Source of the DNA: Geminicoccaceae bacterium
Lineage (GTDB): Bacteria; Pseudomonadota; Alphaproteobacteria; Geminicoccales; Geminicoccaceae
DNA length: 64,000 nucleotides
Assembly (NCBI GenBank): GCA_025062095.1
Contig: JANXAZ010000004.1
Span: forward strand, 57,231 to 121,230
Reading direction: 5' to 3'
Shown here: in pieces, positions 45,609 to 55,455 of the stretch
How positions within the stretch are numbered: the stretch's first letter is position 1
Layout: the number at the start of each line of letters is the position of its first letter
Program-made: the position numbers and the translations under genes
Notes under the pieces: generated by a model
The model's input: the letters and a program-made list of their open reading frames with translations, nothing else
Database searches by the model: none
Told to the model about the DNA's origin: nothing

Positions 45609-46583
45609 GTGCAAGAGACCGAGAAGACGACGACCGGCTTCGCGAGCGTCGCCGTCCTCGGTGCGGGGACGATGGGGCACGCGCTCGCCTTGGTGCACGC
45701 GTTGGCCGGCTGCGTCGTGCGGCTCTACGACCGCGAGCCACGGGCGCTAGAGCGCGCCCGTCGGCTCGTCGCGCACGCCGCCGCCACGCTCGTCGAAGCG
45801 GGCGAGATCGCGCCCGAGGCCGCGGCCGCGGCGCGCGATCGGATCGAAACCGTGCGCGAACTCGAAAGCGCACTCGCCGCTGCCGAGCTCGTCATCGAGA
45901 CCGTCACCGAAGATCCCGGCATCAAAAAGGATCTGTTCCGAGACGTGGCGGAGCGGGCTCCCGCAGGGGCGATCGTCGCCTCGAACACTTCTTATCTGGA
46001 TCCCTTCGCGCTCGTGCCCGAGGCGCTGCAACCGCGCGCTGCGATCGCCCATTGGTACACCCCGCCCTATGTGCTGGACCTCGTCGATCTCGTTCCCGGC
46101 CCTGCGACCGAGGCCTGGGTGCTCGATCGGCTCGAGACCTTCTACCGAGCGATCGGCAAGCATCCGGTCCGCCTTCCCCGCCTGATCCCCGGCTATGTCG
46201 CCAACCGGTTGCAGGCGGCGCTCACCCGCGAGGCGCTCAGGCTTCTCGACGAAGAGGGTATCGCCCCGGAGGTCGTCGACACCGCGATCCGAGAAGGGCT
46301 CGCGCTCCGGCTCCTCCTCCAAGGTCAGCTCGAGAAGGCCGATTTCACCGGCCTCGAGCTCCTCGCCCGCACGCTCGCGAACCGAAGCTACACCCCACCG
46401 CCGCCGATCGAGCGCAGCCCGACCCTCGATCGTCTGATCGCCCAGGGCCGCACGGGCGTGCTCGCGGGCCGCGGCTTCTACGATTACGGCGGGCGCGATC
46501 CGGCCGAGCTCTTCCGCGAACGCGATCTGCGGCTTCTCGCCCTCAAACGCGCCTGGCGACGGATCGCGCGATCCACCGGCTGA
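45609..46583 (+). CDS. 3-hydroxyacyl-CoA dehydrogenase-family NAD-dependent dehydrogenase
   Basis: Two-domain dehydrogenase of 324 residues from the GTG at 45609. The N-terminal Rossmann domain has SVAVLGAGTMGHALALVHALAG. The catalytic histidine lies in AHWYTPPYVLDLVDLVPG, where most members have HPxNPP; the later conserved asparagine is in GYVANRL. The C-terminal helical domain includes RGFYDYGG. It resembles the L-gulonate/carnitine-dehydrogenase branch as much as the beta-oxidation enzymes, so the substrate is open. It lies 40 bases after the hydantoinase and may be co-transcribed. Confidence 0.82.
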   Translation: MQETEKTTTGFASVAVLGAGTMGHALALVHALAGCVVRLYDREPRALERARRLVAHAAATLVEAGEIAPEAAAAARDRIETVRELESALAAAELVIETVTEDPGIKKDLFRDVAERAPAGAIVASNTSYLDPFALVPEALQPRAAIAHWYTPPYVLDLVDLVPGPATEAWVLDRLETFYRAIGKHPVRLPRLIPGYVANRLQAALTREALRLLDEEGIAPEVVDTAIREGLALRLLLQGQLEKADFTGLELLARTLANRSYTPPPPIERSPTLDRLIAQGRTGVLAGRGFYDYGGRDPAELFRERDLRLLALKRAWRRIARSTG

Positions 46584-46673
46584 CCTCGGCAGTCCCGCGG
46601 CGGACCGGAACGCGTTGCGCCGAGCGAGCCGCGGCCGCCCGTCCCGCGGTCTCGGCCGATCGCGGTGGAAACC

Positions 46674-46693
46674 CTCGCACCGTACCGTGCGAG
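46674..46693. terminator. hairpin between convergent genes
   Basis: CTCGCAC (46674-46680) and GTGCGAG (46687-46693) form a perfect 7-bp stem with a 6-base loop, seven bases past the stop of the minus-strand dehydrogenase and 91 bases past the plus-strand one. It lacks a T-run in either direction, so termination is only suggested by its position. Confidence 0.35.
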
Positions 46694-46699
46694 CGAATG

Positions 46700-47671
46700 T
46701 CAGGGCACGAAGCTGCCGCCGCGTTCGTCTTCGATGTGTTGGCGGATGATCGATTCCACGTCCGCATCGACCGGGAAGCCCAAGCGCAAGGCCCGCTCGG
46801 GAGCGAAGTTCCAGGGAATGGAGAGGACCACCCAGCGGACGAGCGCATCGGGTTCGTAAGTGATGCGGGCGGTGACGTTCTTGCCCGCGATGCGCTCCAA
46901 GGCTGCGATCTCTTCCGCCACCGTGAACGCGATCCCGGGCAGCAGCAGCGAACGGTCCTTGCCGAGCGCTTCTTCGGGGAGCTCGGCCGCGCGGATGAAA
47001 GCCTCGACCACGCAACGCGGCGAAAGGCAATACATCTTCGTTTCGAGCGGCACCGGACAGTTGGCCGTCTCGCCGTTCAAGGGCTCGCGGACGATCGAGG
47101 AGAGAAACGTCGTGGTGGCGAGGTTCGGCCGTCCCGGGCGGACGACGATGGTGGGCAGCCTCAGGCTCGTACCGATCACGAAGCCCTTGCGGTGGTAATC
47201 GGCGACGAGCCGCTCGCCCATCGCCTTCTGGTTGCCGTAGGAGCTCTGGGGGGTGAGGTGGGTCGTGTCCGTCACCGGATCCGGCAGATCTCCCCCGTAG
47301 ACGGCACAAGACGAAGCGAAGACGAAAATCGGGCGGTCGCACACATGGCGCGCGGCCTCCAAGAGATGGCGCGTGCCGTCGAGGTTGACGGCGTAGCCCA
47401 GCTCGAAGTCGGTCTCCGCCTGGCCGGATACCACCGCGGCCAAATGGAAGATCGCATCGAAGCCGCCCCTGGCCCAGGTGAAAGCCGTACCCGAGCGCGT
47501 GATGTCGCCGGTGAGCACCTCGACGCGCGGATCTTCGAAGCCCGCAGCGGGCACCACGTCGACGAGCCGGAGCCGCTCGATCGTGCGGCCGCCGAGATGG
47601 CCGCGCGCGAGCAAGGCCTTGGCGAGCTTGCTGCCGATGAAGCCCGCCGCCCCGGTGATCAGGACTCGCAT
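46700..47671 (-). CDS. denD: NAD-dependent epimerase/dehydratase, D-erythronate dehydrogenase-like
   Basis: Extended SDR of 323 residues: MRVLITGAAGFIGSKLAKALLARG (NAD loop), FHLAAVVSGQAETDFELGYAVN, ASSCAVYGG with the catalytic SSYGNQK (Tyr/Lys), and LRLPTIVVRPGRPN. The AAVVSGQAExDFxxGxxVN pattern and the length fit DenD, which oxidises D-erythronate at C2 in four-carbon sugar-acid catabolism. The partner genes of that pathway (otnK, otnC, otnI) are not present, so another polyol or sugar-acid substrate is possible. It is divergent from the dimethylglycine-dehydrogenase-like gene. Confidence 0.85.
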   Translation of the reverse strand: MRVLITGAAGFIGSKLAKALLARGHLGGRTIERLRLVDVVPAAGFEDPRVEVLTGDITRSGTAFTWARGGFDAIFHLAAVVSGQAETDFELGYAVNLDGTRHLLEAARHVCDRPIFVFASSCAVYGGDLPDPVTDTTHLTPQSSYGNQKAMGERLVADYHRKGFVIGTSLRLPTIVVRPGRPNLATTTFLSSIVREPLNGETANCPVPLETKMYCLSPRCVVEAFIRAAELPEEALGKDRSLLLPGIAFTVAEEIAALERIAGKNVTARITYEPDALVRWVVLSIPWNFAPERALRLGFPVDADVESIIRQHIEDERGGSFVP

Positions 47672-47811
47672 GACACGCTCCTCTCCCGCCCCCGCTGCCT
47701 AGCAGCTCCGCGCCCGACCCGGAAGCGCGCGTGTCCCCGTCGCTCTGCGCGAGCGTGGCGATCCTCGGACGGCTCTGCTACGGGTCGGAAAGGGCGGGAG
47801 GAGGTTCGGCC

Positions 47812-50235
47812 ATGGATCTGCCGCGGCGCGTCGAGGTGGTGATCATCGGCGGCGGGATCGTCGGGTGTTCGATCGCGTACCACCTCGCGAAGCTCGGCGT
47901 CACCGACGTGCTCCTGCTCGAACGCAAGGAGCTCACCTGCGGTACGACCTGGCACGCCGCGGGTCTCATCGGACAATTGCGCGCGACGCGCAGGCTCACC
48001 GAGCTCGCGCGCTACACGGCCCGACTGCTTCCGGAACTCGAAGCCGAGACCGGCATCGCTACCGGTTTCAAGCGCACGGGTTCGCTCGCTCTCGCCCTCG
48101 ACGACGATCGCTTTCACGAACTCCGACGGGGAGCGTCGATGGCCGGGAGCTTCGGTCTCGAGGTCGAGGTGTTGGGGCCGGAGGACGCGAAGCGCCTGCA
48201 TCCGCTCGTCGAGACCAGCGACGTCGTCGGCGCCGTCTTCCTCCCCGGGGACGGGCAGGCCGATCCCGTGGGCGTCACCCGCGCTTTCGCCAAAGGCGCG
48301 CGCATGCGCGGGGTGCGCATCCTCGAACACTGTCCGGTCGAGCGGATCCTGGTCGAAAACGGTCGCGCGGTGGGGGTGCGCACGGCCCGCGGCGAGGTCC
48401 GCGCCGGCACGGTCGTGCTCGCCGCCGGCATGTGGTCGCACGCGCTCGCGCGAGCGGTGGGCGCGAGCGTGCCCTTGCACGCCGCAGAGCATTTCTACAT
48501 CGTCACCGAGCCGATCCCGGATTTGCCGCGCGAGCTGCCCGTGCTCCGGGTGATGGACGAGTGCGCCTATTACAAAGAAGACGTGGGCAAGATCCTTTTG
48601 GGTTGTTTCGAACCCGTGGCCAAGCCCTGGGGAATGGACGGCATCCCCGAAGACTTCGCCTTCGCCACGCTTCCCGAAGACGTCGAGCATTTCCGCCCGA
48701 TCTTGGAGCTCGCGCTGCGCCGGATGCCGATCCTGCAGCGGGTCGGGGTCCGCACCTTCTTCAACGGTCCCGAGAGCTTCACCCCGGACGATCGCTATCT
48801 CTTGGGCGAGACGGCAGAGGTGCGCGATCTCTTCGTCGCCTGCGGCTTCAACTCCATCGGTATCCAGTCCTCGGGCGGCGCCGGCATGGCGCTCGCGCTT
48901 TGGATCAGAGACCGCCGTCCGCCCTTCGATCTCCTCGAGGTCGACGTCCAGCGCCTACCGCCGCAGATGGCCAACCGCAACTTCTTGCGCGATCGCACGG
49001 TCGAGACCCTGGGCCTTCTGTACGCGATGCACTGGCCCGACCGGCCGTACGCGACCGCGCGCGGGCTGCGGCGATCGCCGCTTCACGACCGCCTCGTCGA
49101 GCTCGGGGCGGTGATGGGCGAAAGCGCGGGATTCGAGCGGCCGGCCTGGTTCGCCCGCAACGAGCAGGAGCGCAGCTGGCGTCCGTCCTGGCGGCGCCCC
49201 TGCTGGTTCGAGGCCTGCGCGCGCGAGGTGGCGGCGCTGCGCGACGCCGTCGCACTCTTCGATCTCTCCTGTTTGGGCAAAATCCTCGTCACCGGACCCG
49301 ACGCCCTCGTCTTTCTCGAGCGTGTCGCGACCGCGTCCTTCGACGTGCCGTGCGGTCGCGTCGTCCACAGTTGTCTCCTCGACGAGACCGGCGGCACGGT
49401 GGGCGAGATCACCGTCGCGCGTTCGTCCGAAACCGAGTTCCTCATTTTTTCGAGCCCGACCTGCGCCGGCCGCGATCTCGCTCACCTGAGAAGGCTTCTC
49501 GATCCCGAGCTGCGTTGCGCTGTGGTCGACGTCACGGCCGGCTACGCGCTCTTGGCCCTCGCCGGACCCGCGGCCGAGGCGCTGCTCGAAATGCTCACGG
49601 GCGAATGCCTCGATCGTGAACATCTGCCTTCGATGTGCGGCCGCGAGGTGGAGATCGGTTACGCGCGCGCGATGCTCTGGCGCCTGAGCTGCTTGGGAGC
49701 TCCGGGTTTCGAGCTCCTCGTCGCGGCCGATCAGGCGGTCGCGCTTTTCGATCGGCTGCGGACCGAAGGCGAGCGCTTCGGCCTCGCGCCCGCCGGGACC
49801 TTCGCCTACGAGAGCTGTCGCATCGAAGCCGGCCACCCGGCCTTCGGCCGCGATTTCGGGCCCGAAGACGACCCCTTCGCGGCGGGACTGGGCGCGACCG
49901 TGGCTCTGGACAAACCGGACTTCGTCGGCCGCGAAGGCCTCCTGCGTCGGCGCGGAGCCCCCGCGCACGCGCACCGACGGCTCGTCGCGCTCCGCGTCGA
50001 GGTTTCGGACGTGTTCTTGCACCGCGAGGAGCCGATCCGGTCGGGCGATCGGATCGTCGGGGCGGTGACCTCGGGCGCCTTCGGCCATCGGCTCGGCGCG
50101 CCCGTGGGCCTGGGATGGGTCGCGCTCGACGAGCCCGTCACCGCTTCCGTGCTCGAAAAAAGCGGCTTCACCGTCGAGGTCGCGGGCGAACGTTTCCCGA
50201 TCGCGCTTCGGCTGGGCTCCTTCTTGCGGTCCTGA
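47812..50235 (+). CDS. FAD-dependent dimethylglycine/sarcosine dehydrogenase-like protein
   Basis: 807-residue flavoenzyme-folate fusion. The N-terminal FAD oxidase domain has VVIIGGGIVGCSIAYHLAKLG and CGTTWHAAGLIGQ; the His in TTWHAAGL is the covalent FAD site in rat DMGDH. A middle FAO_M segment is followed by a GcvT-like tetrahydrofolate domain from about residue 430 and a GcvT C-terminal barrel near 730-800. This layout demethylates N-methylglycines and passes the one-carbon unit to folate. The start follows GGGAGGAGG. It stands alone, divergent from denD, with no other sarcosine-oxidase subunits nearby. Dimethylglycine, sarcosine or a related amine could be the substrate. Confidence 0.88.
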   Translation: MDLPRRVEVVIIGGGIVGCSIAYHLAKLGVTDVLLLERKELTCGTTWHAAGLIGQLRATRRLTELARYTARLLPELEAETGIATGFKRTGSLALALDDDRFHELRRGASMAGSFGLEVEVLGPEDAKRLHPLVETSDVVGAVFLPGDGQADPVGVTRAFAKGARMRGVRILEHCPVERILVENGRAVGVRTARGEVRAGTVVLAAGMWSHALARAVGASVPLHAAEHFYIVTEPIPDLPRELPVLRVMDECAYYKEDVGKILLGCFEPVAKPWGMDGIPEDFAFATLPEDVEHFRPILELALRRMPILQRVGVRTFFNGPESFTPDDRYLLGETAEVRDLFVACGFNSIGIQSSGGAGMALALWIRDRRPPFDLLEVDVQRLPPQMANRNFLRDRTVETLGLLYAMHWPDRPYATARGLRRSPLHDRLVELGAVMGESAGFERPAWFARNEQERSWRPSWRRPCWFEACAREVAALRDAVALFDLSCLGKILVTGPDALVFLERVATASFDVPCGRVVHSCLLDETGGTVGEITVARSSETEFLIFSSPTCAGRDLAHLRRLLDPELRCAVVDVTAGYALLALAGPAAEALLEMLTGECLDREHLPSMCGREVEIGYARAMLWRLSCLGAPGFELLVAADQAVALFDRLRTEGERFGLAPAGTFAYESCRIEAGHPAFGRDFGPEDDPFAAGLGATVALDKPDFVGREGLLRRRGAPAHAHRRLVALRVEVSDVFLHREEPIRSGDRIVGAVTSGAFGHRLGAPVGLGWVALDEPVTASVLEKSGFTVEVAGERFPIALRLGSFLRS

Positions 50236-50247
50236 CGAGGCCAGAAG

Positions 50248-50274
50248 ACCCGGGGCTCGGGCGAGAGCCCGGGT
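50248..50274. terminator. bidirectional hairpin terminator
   Basis: ACCCGGG at 50248-50254 and GCTC-side bases pair with GAGCCCGGGT at 50265-50274: about ten base pairs with one bulged G and a GGGCGA loop. It lies 12 bases beyond the stop of the flavoenzyme gene and 78 bases beyond that of the convergent leuC. No T-run follows; position and stem strength are the support. Confidence 0.5.
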
Positions 50275-50351
50275 TCGCGCGCGCTGCCGCGTCGCACCGG
50301 CCGCGCATGGCGAGACCCGCGCCCGGCCGGGGAGCGGGCCCGCCGTTGCGC

Positions 50352-51752
50352 TCAGTGGAGCTTGCGCACGTCGGTGAGCTTGCCGGTGATCGCCGCCGCC
50401 GCCGCCATGGCCGGCGAGACGAGATGCGTGCGCCCGCCCTTGCCCTGCCGGCCTTCGAAGTTGCGGTTGGAAGTCGAAGCGCAGCGCTCGCCCGGGTTGA
50501 GCCGGTCGGGGTTCATGCCCAGGCACATGGAGCAGCCGGCGTCGCGCCATTCGAAGCCGGCCTCCTTGAAGATGACGTCGAGCCCTTCTTCTTCCGCCTG
50601 ATGCTTCACGAGCCCCGAGCCCGGGACGATGATCGCTTGCACGTGCGGGGCGACCTTCTTGCCCTTGACGATCTTGGCGACGAGCCGGAGGTCCTCGATC
50701 CGGGCGTTCGTGCAGGAGCCGATGAACACCCTGTCGATGCGGATCTCTTCCATCGGCGTGCCCGGTTCGAGGCCCATGTAGGCGAGCGCCCGCTCCATCG
50801 CCGCGCGCCGCTCTGGAGTGGGGGCGTCTTTGGGGTCGGGCACGCGGCCGCTGATCGGCACGACGTCTTGCGGCGACGTTCCCCACGTCACTTGAGGCTC
50901 GATGGTGGCGGCGTCGATCACCACCTCGCGGTCGAACACCGCATCGGGGTCGGAGGGAAGGGTCCGCCAATAAGCGACCGCCGCTTCCCAGGCCGCTCCT
51001 TTGGGGGCCATCGGGCGCCCTCGGAGATAGGCGAAGGTCTTTTCGTCCGGTGCGACGAGCCCGGCACGCGCGCCGGCCTCGATCGACATGTTGCAGATCG
51101 TCATCCGCCCTTCCATCGAGAGCGCGCGGATCACCGATCCGGCGTATTCGATCACGTGGCCGGTGCCGCCGGCTGTGCCGATCTTGCCGATGATCGCGAG
51201 GATGACGTCTTTGGCGGTGCAGCCCTCGTGCAGCTCGCCTTCGACGACGATCCGCATCGTCTTGGGCTTCTTCTGCAACAGCGTCTGGGTGGCGAGGACG
51301 TGTTCGACCTCGCTCGTGCCGATGCCGAAGGCGAGCGCCCCGAAAGCACCGTGCGTGCTCGTGTGGCTGTCTCCGCAGACGATGACCGTGCCCGGTAGCG
51401 TGAAGCCTTGTTCGGGCCCGATCACGTGCACGATGCCCTGGCGGATGTCGTCCATGCCGAAGAGCGTGATGCCGAACTCCCGGCAGTTGCGCTCGAGCGT
51501 CTCGACCTGCAGCCGCGAGATCGGATCGGCGATGCCGAGCCGGCGATCGGTGGTGGGCACGTTGTGGTCGGGAACGGCGAGGGTGAGGTCGGGCCGACGC
51601 ACCGTGCGGCCCGCGGCGCGCAGACCTTCGAAGGCCTGCGGGCTCGTCACCACGTGCCCGAGGTGACGATCGACGTAGAGAAGACAGGTGCCGTCCGGCT
51701 GTTGGGTGACGACGTGGCTGTCCCAGATCTTCTCGAAAAGCGTCCGGCCCAC
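50352..51752 (-). CDS. leuC: 3-isopropylmalate dehydratase large subunit
   Basis: Aconitase-family [4Fe-4S] subunit that isomerises 2- to 3-isopropylmalate in leucine synthesis. It has 466 residues. The cluster cysteines are in [12 protein letters not shown] and [10 protein letters not shown] (two). The N-terminal [12 protein letters not shown] and the [10 protein letters not shown] stretch are diagnostic of LeuC. It is the last gene of the ffh-rpsP-rimM-trmD-rplS-leuC run, 30 bases after rplS. leuD normally follows leuC in this context but is not here: the convergent flavoenzyme gene is next, so the small subunit must be encoded elsewhere. Confidence 0.96.
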   Translation of the reverse strand: MGRTLFEKIWDSHVVTQQPDGTCLLYVDRHLGHVVTSPQAFEGLRAAGRTVRRPDLTLAVPDHNVPTTDRRLGIADPISRLQVETLERNCREFGITLFGMDDIRQGIVHVIGPEQGFTLPGTVIVCGDSHTSTHGAFGALAFGIGTSEVEHVLATQTLLQKKPKTMRIVVEGELHEGCTAKDVILAIIGKIGTAGGTGHVIEYAGSVIRALSMEGRMTICNMSIEAGARAGLVAPDEKTFAYLRGRPMAPKGAAWEAAVAYWRTLPSDPDAVFDREVVIDAATIEPQVTWGTSPQDVVPISGRVPDPKDAPTPERRAAMERALAYMGLEPGTPMEEIRIDRVFIGSCTNARIEDLRLVAKIVKGKKVAPHVQAIIVPGSGLVKHQAEEEGLDVIFKEAGFEWRDAGCSMCLGMNPDRLNPGERCASTSNRNFEGRQGKGGRTHLVSPAMAAAAAITGKLTDVRKLH

Positions 51753-51782
51753 GGGTGAACCCTCCTCGCCAGGCGCCGACCG

Positions 51783-52178
51783 TCAGGACTGGCTTTCGGT
51801 TTCGGCGGCCGCCTTGGTCTCTTCCCGACGCTCGACGATCCGCGCCGCTTTGCCGGTACGGCCGCGCAAATAATAGAGCTTCGCCCGCCGCACCTTGCCC
51901 TTGCGGATCACCTCGATGCTTTCGATCCGCGGGCTGTAGAGTGGGAAAATCCGCTCGACGCCTTCCCCGTAAGAGATCTTGCGAACGGTGAAGCTCGAGT
52001 TGATGCCGCGGTTCTTCTTGGCGATGACGACGCCTTCGAAGGCTTGAATGCGCTCGCGGTTGCCTTCGATGACCTTGAGGTTCACGCGCACGGTATCGCC
52101 GGGGCGGAAATCGGGGATCGGCCGCTCGGCGGTGAGCCGCGCGATCTGCTCGCGCTCGATCTGTTCGATCAGTTTCAT
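51783..52178 (-). CDS. rplS: 50S ribosomal protein L19
   Basis: Large-subunit ribosomal protein at the 30S-50S interface. It has 131 residues. The N-terminus [15 protein letters not shown], then [37 protein letters not shown] and [22 protein letters not shown], match L19 in full. The C-terminal ~20 residues are the variable acidic tail common in alphaproteobacteria. It has GAGG upstream and a four-base overlap with trmD. Confidence 0.97.
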   Translation of the reverse strand: MKLIEQIEREQIARLTAERPIPDFRPGDTVRVNLKVIEGNRERIQAFEGVVIAKKNRGINSSFTVRKISYGEGVERIFPLYSPRIESIEVIRKGKVRRAKLYYLRGRTGKAARIVERREETKAAAETESQS

Positions 52179-52963
52179 GGGCACTCCTCGGCTCGCGTTT
52201 TCTCGGCGGCCGCGGACGAGGGCTCGCGCCTCTCGCTCCTCGTCCGATCGGCGCAAGATGCGGTGGCGGAAACCGTCGTCAAGAGATCGGGCCGACGCGC
52301 ACGGGTGATCTCGAGCGCCTTCTGCCGACGCCATTCCCGGATGCGCTCGTGGTGGCCGGAAAGCAAGACGTCCGGCACCTTGCGGCCCTCCCACACGGCC
52401 GGGCGGGTGTAATGGGGGTATTCGAGGAGGCCTTGGGCGAAACTCTCCTCCGCGAGCGAGGCGGCGTCGCCCACCACGCCGGGAAGCAGCCGCACGCAGG
52501 CGTCGATGAGCACCATGGCCGCGAGCTCGCCCCCCGAGAGGACGAAATCGCCGATCGAGATTTCGCGGAACGCGCGCGCTTCGAGCACCCGCTCGTCCAC
52601 ACCTTCGAACCGGCCGCACAAGAGCACGACCCCCGGTCCCGCCGCGAGCTCGCGCACGATCCCCTGGTGCAGCCGCTCTCCGCGCGGGGAGAGATAGATC
52701 GAGGGTCCGGGGGCGCCGCGCGCTTTCACCGCGTCCACGGCGCGAGCGACGACATCGGGGCGCATGACCATGCCCGCGCCGCCGCCGAAGGGCGCGTCGT
52801 CGACCGTCCGGTGCCGGTCGGTCGCGAAGTCGCGGATATCGACGGCCTCCAGGCGCCACAAGCCTCTGGCGAGGGCTTTGCCGGCGAGGGAAAAGCCCAG
52901 CGGTCCCGGGAACATCTCCGGGAAGATGGTGAGCACGGTGGCGGTCCAGGGCGCGTCGCTCAC
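52175..52963 (-). CDS. trmD: tRNA (guanine-N1-)-methyltransferase
   Basis: SPOUT-class enzyme that makes m1G37 next to the anticodon, preventing frameshifts. It has 262 residues. [23 protein letters not shown] starts the fold, [10 protein letters not shown] and [13 protein letters not shown] are the SAM-side motifs, and [14 protein letters not shown] is the knot. [25 protein letters not shown] precedes a short C-terminal domain. The last ~30 residues are an Arg/Ser/Ala-rich extension. It overlaps rimM and rplS by four bases each. Confidence 0.96.
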   Translation of the reverse strand: MSDAPWTATVLTIFPEMFPGPLGFSLAGKALARGLWRLEAVDIRDFATDRHRTVDDAPFGGGAGMVMRPDVVARAVDAVKARGAPGPSIYLSPRGERLHQGIVRELAAGPGVVLLCGRFEGVDERVLEARAFREISIGDFVLSGGELAAMVLIDACVRLLPGVVGDAASLAEESFAQGLLEYPHYTRPAVWEGRKVPDVLLSGHHERIREWRRQKALEITRARRPDLLTTVSATASCADRTRSERREPSSAAAEKTRAEECP

Positions 52964-53493
52964 GGCGCCGGTTCCGCTTCGACGATTTCCGGCGGCACGA
53001 CCACGAGCCGGCCGGCTTCGAGATCGACTTCGGGGACCACCGCGCGGGTGAAGGGGAGATCGAGGATCTCGCCCTCCTCGGTTTCGATCTCGAGCACGTC
53101 CCCCGCTCCGAACTCTAACACCGCGATCACGCGGCCGAGCTTCTTGCCGGACGGCTCGACCGCCTGCAGGCCGACGAGATCCTCGTAGTAGAATTCGTCC
53201 TCCCCCGGAGCGGGAAGACGGGAGCGAGGCACGAAGAGCGCGAGGCCGCGCAGCCGCTCGGCGGCATCGCGATCCTCGATCCCCGGCGCGCGCACCACCA
53301 CCCCGCCCGGCACCCGATGGAGCACCTCCAAAGGGAACAGCTCGCGGCCCTCGCGGTCGCAGACGGGACCGTAAGCGGCCACGTTCTCCGGCCGCTCGGT
53401 GAAACAGCGCAAACGAAACGCGCCCTTGACGCCGTGGGGAGCGGTGACCACGGCGAGCCGGATCAGACGTTCGCGCGGACCGCCGCGGGCCAA
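52960..53493 (-). CDS. rimM: 16S rRNA processing protein RimM
   Basis: Ribosome-maturation factor that assists assembly of the 30S head. It has 177 residues from a TTG at 53493. [24 protein letters not shown] is the RimM N-terminal domain; [22 protein letters not shown] and [22 protein letters not shown] form the PRC-barrel. It sits between rpsP (7-base gap) and trmD, as usual. Confidence 0.95.
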   Translation of the reverse strand: MARGGPRERLIRLAVVTAPHGVKGAFRLRCFTERPENVAAYGPVCDREGRELFPLEVLHRVPGGVVVRAPGIEDRDAAERLRGLALFVPRSRLPAPGEDEFYYEDLVGLQAVEPSGKKLGRVIAVLEFGAGDVLEIETEEGEILDLPFTRAVVPEVDLEAGRLVVVPPEIVEAEPAP

Positions 53494-53500
53494 CGCAGCC

Positions 53501-53833
53501 TCACGTCTTGGTCTCGGCCTCCGCTCGCTTCTTGGCGAGCTCTTCGGCCTTCTTGCCCGTGCCCTTGAGCCGCGGCGGCTCGCTGACGATGCCCGCCTTG
53601 TAGAGGAAGCGATGCACCCGGTCGCTGGGCTGCGCGCCCACGCTCAGCCAGTAGCGGATGCGCTCCTCGTTCAAGACGATCCGCTGGGGATGGCCGTCGG
53701 GCAGGAGCGGCGCGTAGCTCCCCAGCCGCTCGATGAACCGTCCGTCGCGCGGAGAGCGCGCATCGGCGGCGACGATACGGTAAAAGGGGCGCTTTTTGGC
53801 CCCGAAACGTGCGAGACGGATACGAACGGCCAT
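53501..53833 (-). CDS. rpsP: 30S ribosomal protein S16
   Basis: Small-subunit ribosomal protein. It has 110 residues. [40 protein letters not shown] is diagnostic, followed by [17 protein letters not shown] and a basic C-terminal tail ([20 protein letters not shown]) of variable length in this class. Follows ffh by 54 bases in the minus-strand operon. Confidence 0.97.
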   Translation of the reverse strand: MAVRIRLARFGAKKRPFYRIVAADARSPRDGRFIERLGSYAPLLPDGHPQRIVLNEERIRYWLSVGAQPSDRVHRFLYKAGIVSEPPRLKGTGKKAEELAKKRAEAETKT

Positions 53834-53887
53834 AGACGGTCCTCGTGCTGGTCGGAGGTCGCGGGTCGCTTGGTGACGGCTTTCGGC

Positions 53888-55255
53888 TCAGCGGGGCAAC
53901 AGACCGGGCGGCAGCCCGCTCGGGAGGCGGCCGAACAGCCGTTCGAGCCCGCCGGCGCGCTTCATCTGTCGCATGAGATCCCGCATCTGCCGGTGCTGCT
54001 TCAAGAGTCGATTGACCTCGCTCACGTCGGTACCGGACCCCTTGGCGATCCGGCGGCGTCGCGAGCCGTTGATGATCTCGGGGTTGCGCCGCTCGGCCGG
54101 GGTCATGGAATCGATGATGGCGATCTGGCGGACGAGCATCCGGTCGTCGACATTGGCCTGCTCGAGCTGTTTTTTCACCTTCTGGATCCCCGGCAACTTG
54201 GCCAGGATGCCGCCCATGCCGCCCATCTTGCGGAGCTGGACGAGCTGCGCCTTCAGATCTTCGAGGTCGAACTCGCCCTTGGCCATCTTCTTGGCGAGCT
54301 TCTCGGCCTGCTCTTTGTCGAAGGTCTCGGCAGCCTTCTCGACCAGGCTCACGACGTCGCCCATGTCGAGGATGCGCGAGGCCACCCGCTCGGGGTGGAA
54401 CGGTTCGAGCGCGTCGAGCTTCTCGCCCGTGCCGACGTAGCGAACCGGCTTGCCGGTGACGTAGCGCATCGACAGCGCCGCGCCGCCGCGCGCATCGCCG
54501 TCCATGCGGGTGAGCACGATGCCGGTGATCCCGACCCGCTCGTTGAAGATGCGCGCCGTGTTCACCGCGTCTTGGCCGGTGAGCGCATCCGCGACGAGGA
54601 GGACCTCGTGCGGCCGGACGAGATCGCGCACGGCCGCGAGCTCGTCCATGAGCGCCTCGTCGATCGAAAGCCGCCCGGCGGAATCGAGGATCAGGACGTC
54701 GAAGCCCTCGCGTCGGGCGACATCGAGCGCGCGCCGGGCGATCTCGAGAGGGCCTTGACCCGGCACGACGGGCAGACTCGCGACCTCCGCCTGGCGGGCG
54801 AGGACCTCGAGCTGATGTTGGGCCGCCGGCCGCTGCACGTCGAGCGAGGCCAAGAGCACCTTTTTCTTGGCCTTGAGCCTGAAGCGCCGGGCGAGCTTGG
54901 CGGCGGTCGTGGTCTTCCCCGAGCCCTGCAGCCCGGCCATCAGGATCACGAAGGGGGCCGAGGCGGGGAGCTCGAGTTCGCCCGTGCCGGCGCCTCCCAA
55001 GAGCTCCACGAGCCGGTCGTGGACGATCTTGACGACCATCTGCCCGGGCTTGATCGAGCGCAGGACTTCTTGGCCGACGGCGCGCTCGCGCACGCCCGCG
55101 ACGAACTCCTTGACGACCGGCAGCGCCACGTCGGCCTCGAGCAAGGCCACGCGGATCTCGCGCAAGGCCTCGGCGACGTCGTCCTCGGAGAGGACGCCGC
55201 GTCCTTTGAGCCGGTCGAAGATCCGACCGAGCCGACCGGTGAGGTTCTCGAACAT
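53888..55255 (-). CDS. ffh: signal recognition particle protein Ffh
   Basis: SRP GTPase that binds signal sequences of nascent membrane proteins and delivers ribosomes to FtsY. It has 455 residues from MFENLTGRLGRIFD at 55255; a longer in-frame extension is non-family. G1 is GLQGSGKTTTAAKLA near residue 107, then DVQRPAAQHQL, DSAGRLSIDE and TRMDGDARGGAAL. The methionine-rich M domain for 4.5S RNA and signal peptides spans ~325-440. Its receptor gene, ftsY, lies at 57584-58522 on the other strand. Confidence 0.97.
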   Translation of the reverse strand: MFENLTGRLGRIFDRLKGRGVLSEDDVAEALREIRVALLEADVALPVVKEFVAGVRERAVGQEVLRSIKPGQMVVKIVHDRLVELLGGAGTGELELPASAPFVILMAGLQGSGKTTTAAKLARRFRLKAKKKVLLASLDVQRPAAQHQLEVLARQAEVASLPVVPGQGPLEIARRALDVARREGFDVLILDSAGRLSIDEALMDELAAVRDLVRPHEVLLVADALTGQDAVNTARIFNERVGITGIVLTRMDGDARGGAALSMRYVTGKPVRYVGTGEKLDALEPFHPERVASRILDMGDVVSLVEKAAETFDKEQAEKLAKKMAKGEFDLEDLKAQLVQLRKMGGMGGILAKLPGIQKVKKQLEQANVDDRMLVRQIAIIDSMTPAERRNPEIINGSRRRRIAKGSGTDVSEVNRLLKQHRQMRDLMRQMKRAGGLERLFGRLPSGLPPGLLPR

Positions 55256-55455
55256 CCGCACGCCCGAAAGCGCCGGTTCCGCCTCTGGTCCGAGGCGGTA
55301 CCGCGCGCCCGTGTCGATCCCGCTCGAGTTCCGGAAAGGTTCGTCCGGAAGCTCTCGGTAGATGCGCCGCCCGCGAGGCGGAGTCAAGGACGGCGCCCGC
55401 GGACCGAGCCGGTCCCGCGGTTGCGCGAAAAAGCTCGGGCTCTTATCTCCGAGCC

